Below are positions 8,493-16,286 of a DNA stretch of 64,000 bases, piece by piece. The stretch spans positions 20,750 through 84,749 of the forward strand of contig JAYFRN010000014.1 of the NCBI GenBank assembly GCA_034925865.1, given 5' to 3'. How positions within the stretch are numbered: position 1 is the first letter of the stretch; every line of letters begins with the position of its first letter. This DNA is from Oscillospiraceae bacterium (GTDB taxonomy: Bacteria; Bacillota; Clostridia; Oscillospirales; SIG627). The notes below the pieces were generated by a model that worked only from the letters and a program-made list of their open reading frames with translations, was not told the DNA's origin and searched no databases. The position numbers and the translations under genes are program-made.

Positions 8493-9521
8493 TCAGTTGA
8501 ACTGCGCAAGAAAACGCAGATCGTTTTCATAGAGAAGACGCATATCTGAAACGGCGAATTTTCGCATGACAATTCGCTCGATGCCCATTCCAAAAGCGAA
8601 GCCGGTATAGATCTCAGGATCTATATCACACCGGCGCAAAACATTAGGGTGAACCATTCCGGCGCCGAGTATTTCTATCCAGCCTTCATTTTTACACAGT
8701 CTGCAGCCGGCGCCGCCGCATACGAAGCAGGAGACGTCGACCTCCGCGCTCGGCTCTGTAAACGGAAAGTGGTGCGGGCGCAGGCGCGTTTTCGTCTCCG
8801 GTCCGAACATTTTCTTCGCGAAGAGATCGAGCGTGCCCTTAAGGTCGCCCATTGTGATTCCCCTGTCGACCACAAGCCCCTCGACCTGATGGAACATGGG
8901 AGAATGCGTGGCGTCGACCGCGTCGGAGCGGTATACGCGTCCGGGAGAGATTATGCGTATCGGAGGACGCTTTTTTTCCATGGTGCGAATCTGTACGGGA
9001 GAGGTCTGCGTGCGCAGAAGGATATCCGGTGTGACATAAAACGTATCGGTCATATCACGCGCCGGATGGTTGTCCGGCGTATTGAGCGCGGTGAAATTGT
9101 AATATTCGCGTTCGATCTCAGGGCCTTCGGCAATTTCGAAGCCCATTCCGACGAAAATTTCCTCGATCTTTTCCTGCACGACGGAGACAGGATGACGTCC
9201 GCCGAATGGGATCTCCGTTTCCGGCGCGGTTATGTCGATCCGTTCGGATTCGAGCTTAGCACGGCGGGCGCAAGACTTCATAAGAGCGCTTTTTTCTTCG
9301 ATTTTTTCCTCTATCTCGGTACGGATTTTATTCGCGAGCTGTCCGATGACCGGACGCTCCTCAGCTGAAAGCGAACCCATAGAGCGAAGAATCGCGGTAA
9401 GCTCACCTTTTTTTCCGAGATATTTGATTCTCAGCGCTTCGAGCTTTTCCGGCGTATTGACATCGGTGCCTTCAAGCTCTTTAACGAGCGAATCCCTTAT
9501 GTTTGCAAGCATTGTTTTCAT
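8493..9521 (-). CDS. pheS: Phenylalanine--tRNA ligase, alpha subunit
   Basis: The catalytic subunit of PheRS, class II aminoacyl-tRNA synthetase, 342 aa. Residues 1-90 form the coiled-coil tRNA-binding arm. The class II motifs follow: GFEIAEGPEIEREYYNF (motif 1 region), SPMFHQVEGLVVD (motif 2), and GMGIERIVMRKFAVSDMR (motif 3). The start is placed at ATG 9521 because GAAAGGAAA precedes it by seven bases. The frame stays open further upstream, but that stretch is the T-box terminator and not coding. Transcription is presumably controlled by uncharged tRNA-Phe through the leader. Confidence 0.97.
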   Translation of the reverse strand: MKTMLANIRDSLVKELEGTDVNTPEKLEALRIKYLGKKGELTAILRSMGSLSAEERPVIGQLANKIRTEIEEKIEEKSALMKSCARRAKLESERIDITAPETEIPFGGRHPVSVVQEKIEEIFVGMGFEIAEGPEIEREYYNFTALNTPDNHPARDMTDTFYVTPDILLRTQTSPVQIRTMEKKRPPIRIISPGRVYRSDAVDATHSPMFHQVEGLVVDRGITMGDLKGTLDLFAKKMFGPETKTRLRPHHFPFTEPSAEVDVSCFVCGGAGCRLCKNEGWIEILGAGMVHPNVLRRCDIDPEIYTGFAFGMGIERIVMRKFAVSDMRLLYENDLRFLAQFN

Positions 9522-9550
9522 GGGATTGTATTTCCTTTCATATATACATA

Positions 9551-9786
9551 AATAAACGCCCCCGCGCAAAATTGCGCAGGGGCGGAAAAACCGCGGTACC
9601 ACCCTGATTTATAGCTTGTGTCAAAGGGCAAAAACCCTTTTGTCATGTAACGGTGACCCCGTGCGAGCCTTACAGCCCGCCCGCTCCAAAGCGAAACGCA
9701 CGACCGACGCGTCAACGGCTTTTTTCAGCGGATAAAGCCTCTCTGCGGATGACATATATGCCGGCGGCAATCTTTTTCAACACGTT
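9551..9786 (-). promoter_or_regulatory. T-box riboswitch of pheST
   Basis: On the minus strand the leader carries the T-box sequence AGGGTGGTACCGCGG (9591-9605). It is followed by a strong intrinsic terminator with arms GCCCCTGCGCAA/TTGCGCGGGGGC and a short T-rich tail at about 9554-9583. Upstream, stem I has the conserved AGAGAGGC bulge and a GCTGAAAAAAGCC distal loop. A TTC phenylalanine codon at 9693-9695 is a plausible specifier. Uncharged tRNA-Phe pairing with specifier and T-box would favour the antiterminator. Confidence 0.92.
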
Positions 9787-9792
9787 TATGTC

Positions 9793-9821
9793 AGTATACT
9801 TCATTTTGTTTAAAATGTCAA
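9793..9821 (-). promoter_or_regulatory. Sigma-A promoter of the pheST T-box transcript
   Basis: Read on the minus strand: TTGACA (9816-9821), a 17 bp spacer, and TATACT (9793-9798). Transcription would start around 9786, immediately before the T-box stem I. Confidence 0.85.
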
Positions 9822-9962
9822 TAGGTGTAAACCGAAAAAATGACAATCCGACGTTTTTTCCTGTCCTGACTGAAACTTCTATGAAAATAACTATTGTTTT
9901 CCGATTGCGTATTTATATAATTTTTATTATAATCTTAATAAGGATATTTTTGCCCGCGGTCG

Positions 9963-10063
9963 TATAATAGATAAAGGGAAGCGGAAGTTTTAAGCTGCGG
10001 GCTTTTATGTGTGAGAGTCCCGGGAACGCCTTCCCCGACCCGGCGCGCACGGAGGAATAAAAC
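9963..10063 (+). promoter_or_regulatory. Leader of the ECF sigma operon
   Basis: TATAAT at 9963-9968 has no convincing -35 at normal spacing, so a different or activated promoter is possible. The leader begins GGGAAG (9976-9981), which can pair with CTTCCC (10030-10035), giving a 60 nt hairpin-like leader before GGAGG (10051-10055) and the ATG. Confidence 0.35.
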
Positions 10064-10621
10064 ATGGACAACGGCGCAAGTAGCTACCGCCGTTTCCTTG
10101 ACGGCGACGAAAGCGCGTTTGACGAAATACTTGATTTATACCGAGACAATCTGACCTTTTTCATCAACCGTTATGTACGTAACATTACGGTCGCGGAGGA
10201 TCTTGCGATCGACTCGTTCGTAGAACTGATAGTACATAAAAACCGATACAATTTCACATCCTCGCTTAAAACATATCTTTTCACGATAGGCCGCAACCGG
10301 GCGCTCGATTATCTGAAGCATATCCGCAGAATAAAGACAGTCCCGCTTGACGATGCAGATACCTCGGAATACGAGCGGGAATATGCCTCGCTTGAGGAGT
10401 CCGTTATTGCGGAGGAACGCAAAAGGATCGTGAACAAAGCGCTTGAAACGCTGCCTTGTGAAATGAAAACGGCGGTGTATCTCGTGTATTTCGAAGGTAT
10501 GTCATACGATCAGACCGCCGCGGTCATGAAAAAGAACAGGAAACAAGTTGACAATCTGCTGTATCGCGCCAAAAATGCGCTCCGTTCCGTTATGGGAAAG
10601 GAGGGTGAGCTTCTGCTATGA
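10064..10621 (+). CDS. ECF-type RNA polymerase sigma factor
   Basis: A 185 aa sigma-70 family protein with only regions 2 and 4. Region 2 spans about residues 10-95, with NLTFFINRYVRN, AEDLAIDSFVELI and the -10 recognition helix KTYLFTIGRNRALDYLKH. Region 4 spans about residues 125-180, with LPCEMKTAVYLVYFEGM, DQTAAVMKKNRKQVDNLL and YRAKNALR. The start has GGAGG eight bases upstream. Its stop codon overlaps the start of the next gene (ATGA), which encodes a membrane protein and is the likely anti-sigma factor. The signal sensed is unknown. Confidence 0.9.
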   Translation: MDNGASSYRRFLDGDESAFDEILDLYRDNLTFFINRYVRNITVAEDLAIDSFVELIVHKNRYNFTSSLKTYLFTIGRNRALDYLKHIRRIKTVPLDDADTSEYEREYASLEESVIAEERKRIVNKALETLPCEMKTAVYLVYFEGMSYDQTAAVMKKNRKQVDNLLYRAKNALRSVMGKEGELLL

Positions 10622-11190
10622 GAAAATCAAAAGAAGAATTCAAAGCGGAGATCATGCGCCGCCGCATAGAAACAGAAAAGCATGAAAAGAAAATCAAAGC
10701 CGCAAAACGCGCGCTTTTCGTGTATGTGCCTGCCGCCGCCTGCTTCGCCGCGGTTTTTATCGCCGCGTCCGTATGGCTTTCGGCTATGCTTAAAAACAAG
10801 GAAGGCGACGATCCCCAGATCCTCATAATACCCGAAATAAGCGAATTTACGGGAGTTGATAAAGCTCCGAAAATCGTGTCTGTTGTGGTTTCGTCCGGTG
10901 TTGACTCACAGGAAAGCGCGCGGCTCATTGACGATCCCGTCGAAATTGAAAAGCTCATGGCATTCCTGGAAGAGCTCTCCGTTTCCCCGGAAGAATGCAT
11001 GATAGAAGCCGCTCCTGTCGTCCGCACGAGTATCACGGCAAACAGCAGCAAAGGCGTCTGGCGCACATACGTAATATATGAGCTTTTGCGTTCGGAATAC
11101 CTCAGCATTGACGGCGCCGGATTACAGAAAATAAGCGATAACGACGCTTTAGAGCTTGAGGCGTTGCTAAACGGAATGGATACCAAGTAA
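10618..11190 (+). CDS. Membrane protein, presumed anti-sigma factor
   Basis: A 190 aa protein with a highly charged N-terminal cytoplasmic segment (residues 1-28, KEEFKAEIMRRRIETEKHEK), one membrane helix (about 30-53) and an extracellular C-terminal domain of about 135 residues. This is the topology of anti-sigma regulators of ECF sigma factors. The 4 bp overlap with the sigma gene supports a partnership. No zinc-binding HxxxCxxC anti-sigma signature is present, so it would belong to another class. The extracellular domain has no fold I recognise. Confidence 0.6.
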   Translation: MRKSKEEFKAEIMRRRIETEKHEKKIKAAKRALFVYVPAAACFAAVFIAASVWLSAMLKNKEGDDPQILIIPEISEFTGVDKAPKIVSVVVSSGVDSQESARLIDDPVEIEKLMAFLEELSVSPEECMIEAAPVVRTSITANSSKGVWRTYVIYELLRSEYLSIDGAGLQKISDNDALELEALLNGMDTK

Positions 11191-11255
11191 ATAGTGATTA
11201 TATCAGAGAACTGACAAGCAAGCAGATCCATTTCCTAAAAAATTCAAAGCCATCC

Positions 11256-11356
11256 TTATTAAAACGGCAATAAGATAATTTTTGCTTTATAAGAGAAAAA
11301 TCCATATACCAAAACATTTTCTCTCCAAGCGGCAATTATTTTTGCCGGGTTAATAA
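11256..11356 (-). repeat. MITE-like repeat, copy 2 (full length, reverse orientation)
   Basis: A 101 bp element with ends TTATTAAAACGGCAATAA and TTGCCGGGTTAATAA, which are imperfect inverted repeats of each other. It has an internal AGAGAAAA/TTTTCTCT hairpin. Its right end lies 24 bp before the serpin start codon, so it forms most of the serpin 5' region. Confidence 0.85.
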
Positions 11357-11379
11357 ATAAAGAAAGGTAAGGTATTAAA

Positions 11380-12648
11380 ATGACAGCAATCACAAATCGC
11401 AAAAGGATCCTCACCTCGGCAATGTGCGCGATCTTGCTCTTTTCCGCAACGCTCGGTTTTTCCGGGTGTGCGGTAAGCGCCAAAGCAGCCGACCTCATGG
11501 AAGGGATCGTACCGGACAGCGTTACAGGAAAGCCCGCCGACGACGCATTTATCTCCTCCTCGGCAGATTTTGCCATCAAGCTGTTTAAGCAAACGGCGGC
11601 GGCCGATAAAAGCTCAATGATATCTCCGCTTTCGGTCATGCTTGCGCTCGCAATGACCGCGAACGGCGCTTCCGCTCAGACTAAAGCCGAGATGGAAGCC
11701 ACGCTCAGCGGCGTTTCGCTCGGAGACCTGAACAAATACCTTTATTCATATGTAAATTCGCTTCCCTCCGAAGAAAAATACCGTCTCAATATAGCAAATT
11801 CCATATGGTTCCGCGACAACCAAAGCATGATTAATGTCGAAAAGGACTTTTTACAGACAAACGCCGATTATTACGGCGCGTCCGCATATAAATCGCCTTT
11901 CAATAATCAGACTGTCGATGATATAAACGCGTGGGTAAAACGCAATACCGCGGAAATGATCGACAGTATAATTGATTCCATAAACGCGGACTCGGTCATG
12001 TATCTGATCAATGCGCTCGCCTTTGAAGCTGAATGGGATAAGGTTTATACGAAGGAGGATATCTCGGATGGTTCCTTCACCGCTTTCGACGGCACAAAGC
12101 GTTCCGTTAAGATGATGTACTCCGAAGAAAGCAAATATATCGAGACAAGCTCCGCGACCGGCTTTATCAAGAATTATAAGGACGGAAAATACAGCTTCGT
12201 CGCGCTTCTGCCAAATGAGGGCATAAATATAAGCGATTATATTTCCTCGCTTTCCGGTACCGATTTCCTCTCTGCGGTTAAAAACGCCAAAGACGAAAAC
12301 GTCCTCGCCCATATGCCGAAATTCAGCTTTGATTATACGGTCGAAATGAACGAAGCTCTCAAAGCTCTCGGAATAAAGGACGCCTTTGACGGCGGCAAAG
12401 CCGATTTTTCAAAGCTCGGAAGCTCTCAGGCGGGAAATATTTTCATCGGTAATGTGCTTCATAAGACTTTCATTTCAGTCGACGAGCTCGGCACAAAGGC
12501 CGGAGCGGTAACAAAGGTCGAAATGTCAGTTGAATGTGCGCCTATGGGACATGAAATCTCTCTTGACCGATCCTTTGTTTACGCCATTGTGGACAACACG
12601 ACAGGCCTTCCGCTCTTTATCGGCGCCGTGCTTGATATAGCAGATTAA
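11380..12648 (+). CDS. Serpin (serine/cysteine protease inhibitor), lipoprotein
   Basis: A full serpin domain of about 370 residues behind a lipoprotein signal peptide (basic KRI, hydrophobic core, FSGC cleavage site), so it is predicted to be anchored on the outer face of the membrane. Family landmarks are SSMISPLSVMLALAMTANGA, LNIANSIWFRD, YLINALAFEAEWDK, HKTFISVDELGTKAG and the C-terminal DRSFVYAIVDNTTGLPLFIG. The hinge ELGTKAGAVT keeps small residues at P14-P9, consistent with an inhibitory serpin. Counting 17 residues from the hinge Glu puts P1-P1' at Glu-Cys. Gut Firmicutes and bifidobacterial serpins inhibit host or microbial proteases; the target here is unknown. AAAGG precedes the ATG. 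Confidence 0.93.
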   Translation: MTAITNRKRILTSAMCAILLFSATLGFSGCAVSAKAADLMEGIVPDSVTGKPADDAFISSSADFAIKLFKQTAAADKSSMISPLSVMLALAMTANGASAQTKAEMEATLSGVSLGDLNKYLYSYVNSLPSEEKYRLNIANSIWFRDNQSMINVEKDFLQTNADYYGASAYKSPFNNQTVDDINAWVKRNTAEMIDSIIDSINADSVMYLINALAFEAEWDKVYTKEDISDGSFTAFDGTKRSVKMMYSEESKYIETSSATGFIKNYKDGKYSFVALLPNEGINISDYISSLSGTDFLSAVKNAKDENVLAHMPKFSFDYTVEMNEALKALGIKDAFDGGKADFSKLGSSQAGNIFIGNVLHKTFISVDELGTKAGAVTKVEMSVECAPMGHEISLDRSFVYAIVDNTTGLPLFIGAVLDIAD

Positions 12649-12696
12649 GTTTGCGGCAGGCTCAAAGCGGTTTTGCTCTGAAAAAATAAAAAATTG

Positions 12697-12727
12697 CCGG
12701 AACAGGTTATAATTTAACCTGTTCCGG
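12697..12727 (-). terminator. Strong hairpin between serpin and tRNA genes
   Basis: Twelve-base perfect arms CCGGAACAGGTT/AACCTGTTCCGG enclose a 7 nt loop. The T-run (CAATTTTTTATTTTTT) follows on the minus strand, so it can act as a second terminator of the tRNA transcript and as a 3' hairpin for the serpin mRNA. Confidence 0.7.
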
Positions 12728-12798
12728 TGCGGCTTGCTAAAAAGTACGATTGCTTGTTAATTACGAAATTAATAATAATCTCACAAGCAATAAAAAAT

Positions 12799-12816
12799 GT
12801 CGCTCTAGCAAGCGAC
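12799..12816 (-). terminator. Terminator of the tRNA-Leu/tRNA-Val transcript
   Basis: The stem GTCGCT/AGCGAC with a 6 nt loop is followed on the minus strand by ATTTTTTATT. It lies 10 bp beyond the CCA end of tRNA-Val. Confidence 0.75.
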
Positions 12817-12826
12817 TTTTTTTATT

Positions 12827-12903
<77 letters not shown>

Positions 12904-12943
12904 AAAAATATTAAATTTTCTTCTGAAAATCCATTTGTAATTA

Positions 12944-13027
12944 TGGTACGGGTGACAGGACTTGAACCTGCATGTATAAAACACCGGATCCTAAGTCCGG
13001 CGCGTCTGCCAATTCCGCCACACCCGC
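12944..13027 (-). tRNA. tRNA-Leu (anticodon TAG)
   Basis: A minus-strand class II tRNA with acceptor GCGGGTG pairing to CACCCGT, anticodon arm CCGGA-CTTAGGA-TCCGG giving anticodon TAG, a short variable arm, T-arm CAGG-TTCAAGT-CCTG, and encoded CCA. It is the first gene of the tRNA transcript. Confidence 0.94.
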
Positions 13028-13066
13028 ATACGGCTTACGCTCCGGTAAAATTACCGTGCGGGCTGT

Positions 13067-13095
13067 ATTATAACATTTTTATCGTTCTGTGTCAA
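13067..13095 (-). promoter_or_regulatory. Sigma-A promoter of the tRNA transcript
   Basis: Read on the minus strand: TTGACA (13090-13095), a 17 bp spacer, and TATAAT (13067-13072), a perfect consensus about 40 bp before tRNA-Leu. Confidence 0.9.
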
Positions 13096-13208
13096 GGGCT
13101 GCATATAAAGATTTATTAAAGTTTTATTAGTATTGTTGAACCTGCAATTTAAAACAGCAGAATATCAATATATGAATTAGGTGATACGTTTATTAATACT
13201 ATTTCATA

Positions 13209-13237
13209 TTGACATATTTACCGTTATATGTTATAAT
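13209..13237 (+). promoter_or_regulatory. Sigma-A promoter of the hemolysin III gene
   Basis: TTGACA (13209-13214), a 17 bp spacer and TATAAT (13232-13237) form a perfect consensus promoter 45 bp before the start codon. Confidence 0.88.
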
Positions 13238-13281
13238 CGAATCATACTGATTAAATCAAAACAGAAACGGTAAATTAACAA

Positions 13282-13956
13282 ATGGCAAGAACAAAATTAT
13301 GCGACAGAGAGCTCCCTCCTTATACGAGGGGCGAAGAAATATTCAATATGGTTTCACACATTGTGGGCGGCGGCTTTGCCGTGATCGCGCTTGTGCTATG
13401 CGTGCTTCTGCCAGCGCTCAAGTCAAATACAGCCGGAGTGCTGTGCGGCGCGGTTTTCGGAATTTCGCTTGTGACGCTTTACACGATCTCAGGTATATAT
13501 CACGGTCTTAAGGGCTGTACAACCGCAAAAAAGGTCATGCAGGTCATCGACCACTGCGCTATATTTTTACTGATAGCCGGAACCTACACGCCTATAACGC
13601 TGCTCGCCGTTGCCAAAGTATCTCCCACCGCGGCATGGATAATATTCGGAATCGTATGGGCATGCGCGGCGCTGGGGATAACGCTGAATGCTATTGATCT
13701 TAAAAAATACCGTGTCTTTTCAATGATCACATATATCGGAATGGGCTGGTGCATTTCCGCGGCGCTGCGTCCGTTCGCGGCATCCGTAGAGCCGGGAGCC
13801 GTTTGGCTTCTCGTTGCGGGAGGTATCTCATATACCGCCGGCGCGGTGTTCTACAGTTTCGGTAAGAAGAAAAGATATATGCACAGCATATTTCATCTTT
13901 TCGTGCTTGCCGGCAGCATTCTTCATTTCTTTTCGATCGCGCTTTATATACTCTGA
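13282..13956 (+). CDS. Hemolysin III family (PAQR) membrane protein
   Basis: A 224 aa integral membrane protein with seven predicted helices. The conserved PAQR/HlyIII residues are present: the first-helix motif EIFNMVSHIVGGG, the Ser/His motif ISGIYHG, DHCAIFLLIAGTYTP in the middle, and the paired His of HSIFHLFVLAGSILHF at the C-terminus. Those His residues form a metal site in the family. Bacterial members are linked to membrane fluidity or energetics (TrhA) and, by old assays, to haemolysis; the real activity here is unknown. It has its own consensus promoter and a poor ribosome binding site, and converges with the next gene (2 bp gap). Confidence 0.92.
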   Translation: MARTKLCDRELPPYTRGEEIFNMVSHIVGGGFAVIALVLCVLLPALKSNTAGVLCGAVFGISLVTLYTISGIYHGLKGCTTAKKVMQVIDHCAIFLLIAGTYTPITLLAVAKVSPTAAWIIFGIVWACAALGITLNAIDLKKYRVFSMITYIGMGWCISAALRPFAASVEPGAVWLLVAGGISYTAGAVFYSFGKKKRYMHSIFHLFVLAGSILHFFSIALYIL

Positions 13957-13958
13957 TC

Positions 13959-14444
13959 CTATCCAATATTTGCGGTTATGTCGGCGGAGGCGAGGCGGAC
14001 GGCACGGAACAGATTTTCCGGCGTCATTTCGACCTGATACCCGACCTTTCCCGCGCTGAATGCTATTGTTTCAAAACCGGACACCGAAGAATCGATGACG
14101 GTGACAAATTCTTTTTTCATCCCGATCGGTGAGCATCCTCCGTGAATATATCCGGTCACAGGCAAAAGATCTTTCATTTTGATCATTTCTACCGATTTTT
14201 CACCGACCGACGCGGCTGCTTTTTTCAAGTCAAGCTCCGCGCCGGAAGGGATCATGAATACAAAATATCTCTGCGGCTTTGATTTTCCCTCCGTTACGAG
14301 CGTTTTAAAGACGCTTTCGGGCGGCTTTCCGATGATTCCGGCAACGGCAACGGCGTTCACGGCTAGCTCCGGCGGAAACGAATAGCTTTTATACGGTATT
14401 TTCATGCGGTCAAGAATTCGCATTACATTTGTCTTTTCTTCCAT
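13959..14444 (-). CDS. ybaK: YbaK/EbsC family Cys-tRNA(Pro) deacylase
   Basis: A 161 aa single-domain editing protein. The family clears Cys mischarged on tRNA-Pro by ProRS, in trans. Signature segments are VFKTLVTEG, YFVFMIPSGAELDLKKAA, the loop GYIHGGCSPIG that shapes the binding pocket, and the C-terminal strand VGYQVEMTPENL. The catalytic Lys of the family is likely in VFKTL. The window holds a second member of the superfamily (ProX type, at 30994), so both Cys and Ala editing of tRNA-Pro may be covered. It stands alone, convergent with hemolysin III. Confidence 0.92.
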   Translation of the reverse strand: MEEKTNVMRILDRMKIPYKSYSFPPELAVNAVAVAGIIGKPPESVFKTLVTEGKSKPQRYFVFMIPSGAELDLKKAAASVGEKSVEMIKMKDLLPVTGYIHGGCSPIGMKKEFVTVIDSSVSGFETIAFSAGKVGYQVEMTPENLFRAVRLASADITANIG

Positions 14445-14559
14445 GAATTTTAAAATGCCTTTCTGCTTTCAAAACGATATATTATTGACGAAAAGGGGAA
14501 CCAAGCGGTTCCCTTTTATTATACACATATTTTATTGAAATGCAAAGCCTGCTTACGTC

Positions 14560-14665
14560 GGGTGCTTTTCGCGAAAAGCCCCGAACCACCCAAAAGTTCA
14601 TCGTTGAATTTCTGAAAATGAGTTTAGAGGATTCTTAAGGGCCCTTTTCCAAAAGGGCCCTTAAG
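14560..14665 (-). repeat. Composite palindrome module B-A
   Basis: Palindrome B (14560-14582, core CTTTTCGCGAAAAG) and palindrome A (14634-14665, perfect 32 bp, arm CTTAAGGGCCCTTTT) flank a 50 bp spacer. Inside the spacer, CCAAAAGTTCAT and ATGAGTTTAGAGG are related inverted flanks. A begins 5 bp past the DUF4405 stop codon (minus strand). Confidence 0.85.
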
Positions 14666-14669
14666 CGTA

Positions 14670-15527
14670 TTATTCTCCTCCGTACAGGCTGTAATATTCC
14701 TGTTTTGCTTCCTCTGCTTTTTGCATTCCCGTAGAGCACCGGGGGCTTGTCAGAGGGCATCTGCGACTGCAGCCCGTGCAAAACAGCTTGCTGAGATAAG
14801 CTTCAATAGTCGGGACATCGTTTTGTCCGGATGCGCCTGTGACAAAAGAGCTGCCGCTTTCCGTTATGTTTCCATTGTCTTCTGTTATAACCGGCTGTAA
14901 TCCGCCGGTCGCGGATTCATCCGGTTGATTTACATCCGTTTCACCTGATACAGCCGATACAGGATAAACATCGGCTTCTTTGCCTCGAACCGAGATAAAA
15001 ACAACGCCGTATATGCATACCGCGGCGGCAGCCGCTTTGAAAAACGAACCAGCAGCTCCGCGCAAGCTCTTTTTTGCTTCATCCGAACGCATTGATTTAG
15101 CTCCGAGAATGGCCGCGATATATTTTATATGAAGTAAAAGGTGGAACGTGAGAATACCAAGGCCGATATAAGACGCGAGCTTATGTACGGTGAAAACAAT
15201 GAGTATATTAATCCCCGGGATTAAGAATAATTCCTTCGCTATTAGAATTCCCGTGAAGATGGTCGTCAGCATTCCGGTGGTCAGGATAATATCCGACCAT
15301 AACAGCACCGTCTGCTTTAATCCGGCTTTTTTCCCTTTGAGCGCGGACAGCAGCATCGATTTAATTCTCTGATAATTAAGCGCAATATGCAACGCGAACA
15401 ATATCCCGATGCTTATGCCGGCAACTTCGTGAAAAAGTGCTCCCGTCCCGAAATCGAACATAAGTATTATATATAAAACGGTCATCACTGCGTCGAGAAT
15501 GAGTTTTTCATACGTGCGTTTTTTCAT
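14670..15527 (-). CDS. DUF4405 membrane protein with Cys-rich tail
   Basis: A 285 aa protein with four or five membrane helices in residues 1-190. Paired His residues lie in the helices (GALFHEVAG, ALHIALNY, VHKLASYIG, TFHLLLHIKYI), as in b-type cytochromes, so haem binding is likely. After a last helix (about 178-195) comes an extracytoplasmic tail that ends in CTGCSRRCPLTSPRC (CX2CX3CX6C), a possible Fe-S or disulfide motif. The start is the ATG at 15527, with AAGGAG eight bases upstream; an upstream TTG in frame is unlikely. It diverges from an Rrf2-ccdA-tlpA operon, suggesting a shared redox function. The function of DUF4405 is not established. Confidence 0.75.
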   Translation of the reverse strand: MKKRTYEKLILDAVMTVLYIILMFDFGTGALFHEVAGISIGILFALHIALNYQRIKSMLLSALKGKKAGLKQTVLLWSDIILTTGMLTTIFTGILIAKELFLIPGINILIVFTVHKLASYIGLGILTFHLLLHIKYIAAILGAKSMRSDEAKKSLRGAAGSFFKAAAAAVCIYGVVFISVRGKEADVYPVSAVSGETDVNQPDESATGGLQPVITEDNGNITESGSSFVTGASGQNDVPTIEAYLSKLFCTGCSRRCPLTSPRCSTGMQKAEEAKQEYYSLYGGE

Positions 15528-15730
15528 AATTAATATCTCCTTACCTATAAACAATATGGTTTTTTCTGCTATTCAATGGAATGATTTTTGCTTTTAAAGA
15601 TGTGTATCTGATTATTGGTTCTGAAATAATAATATAAGATCTTTGTGTTGTCTTTCTGATGATAAAAGAACTAAATGCGTAAGTAATTGTGAATAATGCT
15701 TATAAAACTTCATTATTTACAGTTTGTTAA

Positions 15731-15759
15731 TTGTTTGAGTCAACTGTAACGTATATAAT
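15731..15759 (+). promoter_or_regulatory. Promoter of the Rrf2-ccdA-tlpA operon
   Basis: TTGTTT (15731-15736), a 17 bp spacer and TATAAT (15754-15759). The start codon follows 38 bp later, with AGGAGG between. Confidence 0.7.
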
Positions 15760-15765
15760 TACAGT
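15743..15765 (+). promoter_or_regulatory. Operator-like palindrome over the Rrf2 promoter
   Basis: Perfect 7 bp arms ACTGTAA (15743-15749) and TTACAGT (15759-15765) are separated by 9 bp and centred on the -10 box. The position suits a repressor that shuts off its own operon; the Rrf2-family gene directly downstream is the obvious candidate. Confidence 0.5.
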
Positions 15766-15797
15766 ATAAGCTTGACAAGGAGGAAATAAGTTGAAAA

Positions 15798-16244
15798 ATG
15801 AACGGTGATTTTGCGGCGGCGCTGTATATACTTCTGTTGCTTGGGTATATAAAAGAACCGAGAACCAGTGTACAGCTTTCCGAGAGCACATATATGAATC
15901 CCGCGAGGATAAGAAAGCTCTGTTCAATGCTGAAGTCAGCGGGATATATCGGCGCGAAGGAGGGCAGGGGCGGAGGGATATATCTTACCTGCAATATAAA
16001 AAAAATAACTCTTTGCGATGTTTGCCGCTCTGTCTGCGGCGAACCGTTCGGCGGGATATCAGCGTCGGAAAATGTTTCATCGGGAATGGAAGATGTGCTT
16101 GAAACGTTAAGCGCGGAACTCAACAAGGCATGTGCCGGAGTGCTTGGGCATATTACGGTATACGATATGGAAAAAACTCTTGCAAAAAAGCAAAAATCGG
16201 AATTATTTTCTCAAAATATTAAAAAACATACTGACAGAACATAG
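15798..16244 (+). CDS. Rrf2 family transcriptional regulator
   Basis: A 148 aa protein with an N-terminal winged helix typical of Rrf2: FAAALYILLLLGYI, then MNPARIRKLCSMLKSAGYI and the wing KEGRGGGIYL. Rrf2 proteins (IscR, NsrR, RsrR, CymR) often sense Fe-S or redox state. Cys residues occur in LCDVCRSVCG and NKACAG, close to the usual cluster region but not with the classic IscR spacing, so cluster binding is possible and unproven. It is first in an operon-like run with ccdA (42 bp gap) and tlpA, and divergent from the DUF4405 gene. A palindrome covers its promoter. The ATG is about 14 bp after AGGAGG, a long spacing. Confidence 0.88.
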   Translation: MNGDFAAALYILLLLGYIKEPRTSVQLSESTYMNPARIRKLCSMLKSAGYIGAKEGRGGGIYLTCNIKKITLCDVCRSVCGEPFGGISASENVSSGMEDVLETLSAELNKACAGVLGHITVYDMEKTLAKKQKSELFSQNIKKHTDRT

Positions 16245-16286
16245 ATTTTGCAGTATAATTAATTGACGAAAGGGTATGTTTTTGTT

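Noticed and set aside
8649-9368. 239 aa plus-strand frame opposite pheS
   Set aside because: It lies entirely within pheS coding sequence on the other strand, without start signals.
9522-9602. N-terminal extension of pheS
   Set aside because: The extra codons lie in the T-box terminator; a good ribosome binding site marks the ATG at 9521.
10590-11231. 213 aa minus-strand frame opposite the anti-sigma gene
   Set aside because: Serine-rich antisense reading of a coupled plus-strand gene with better start signals.
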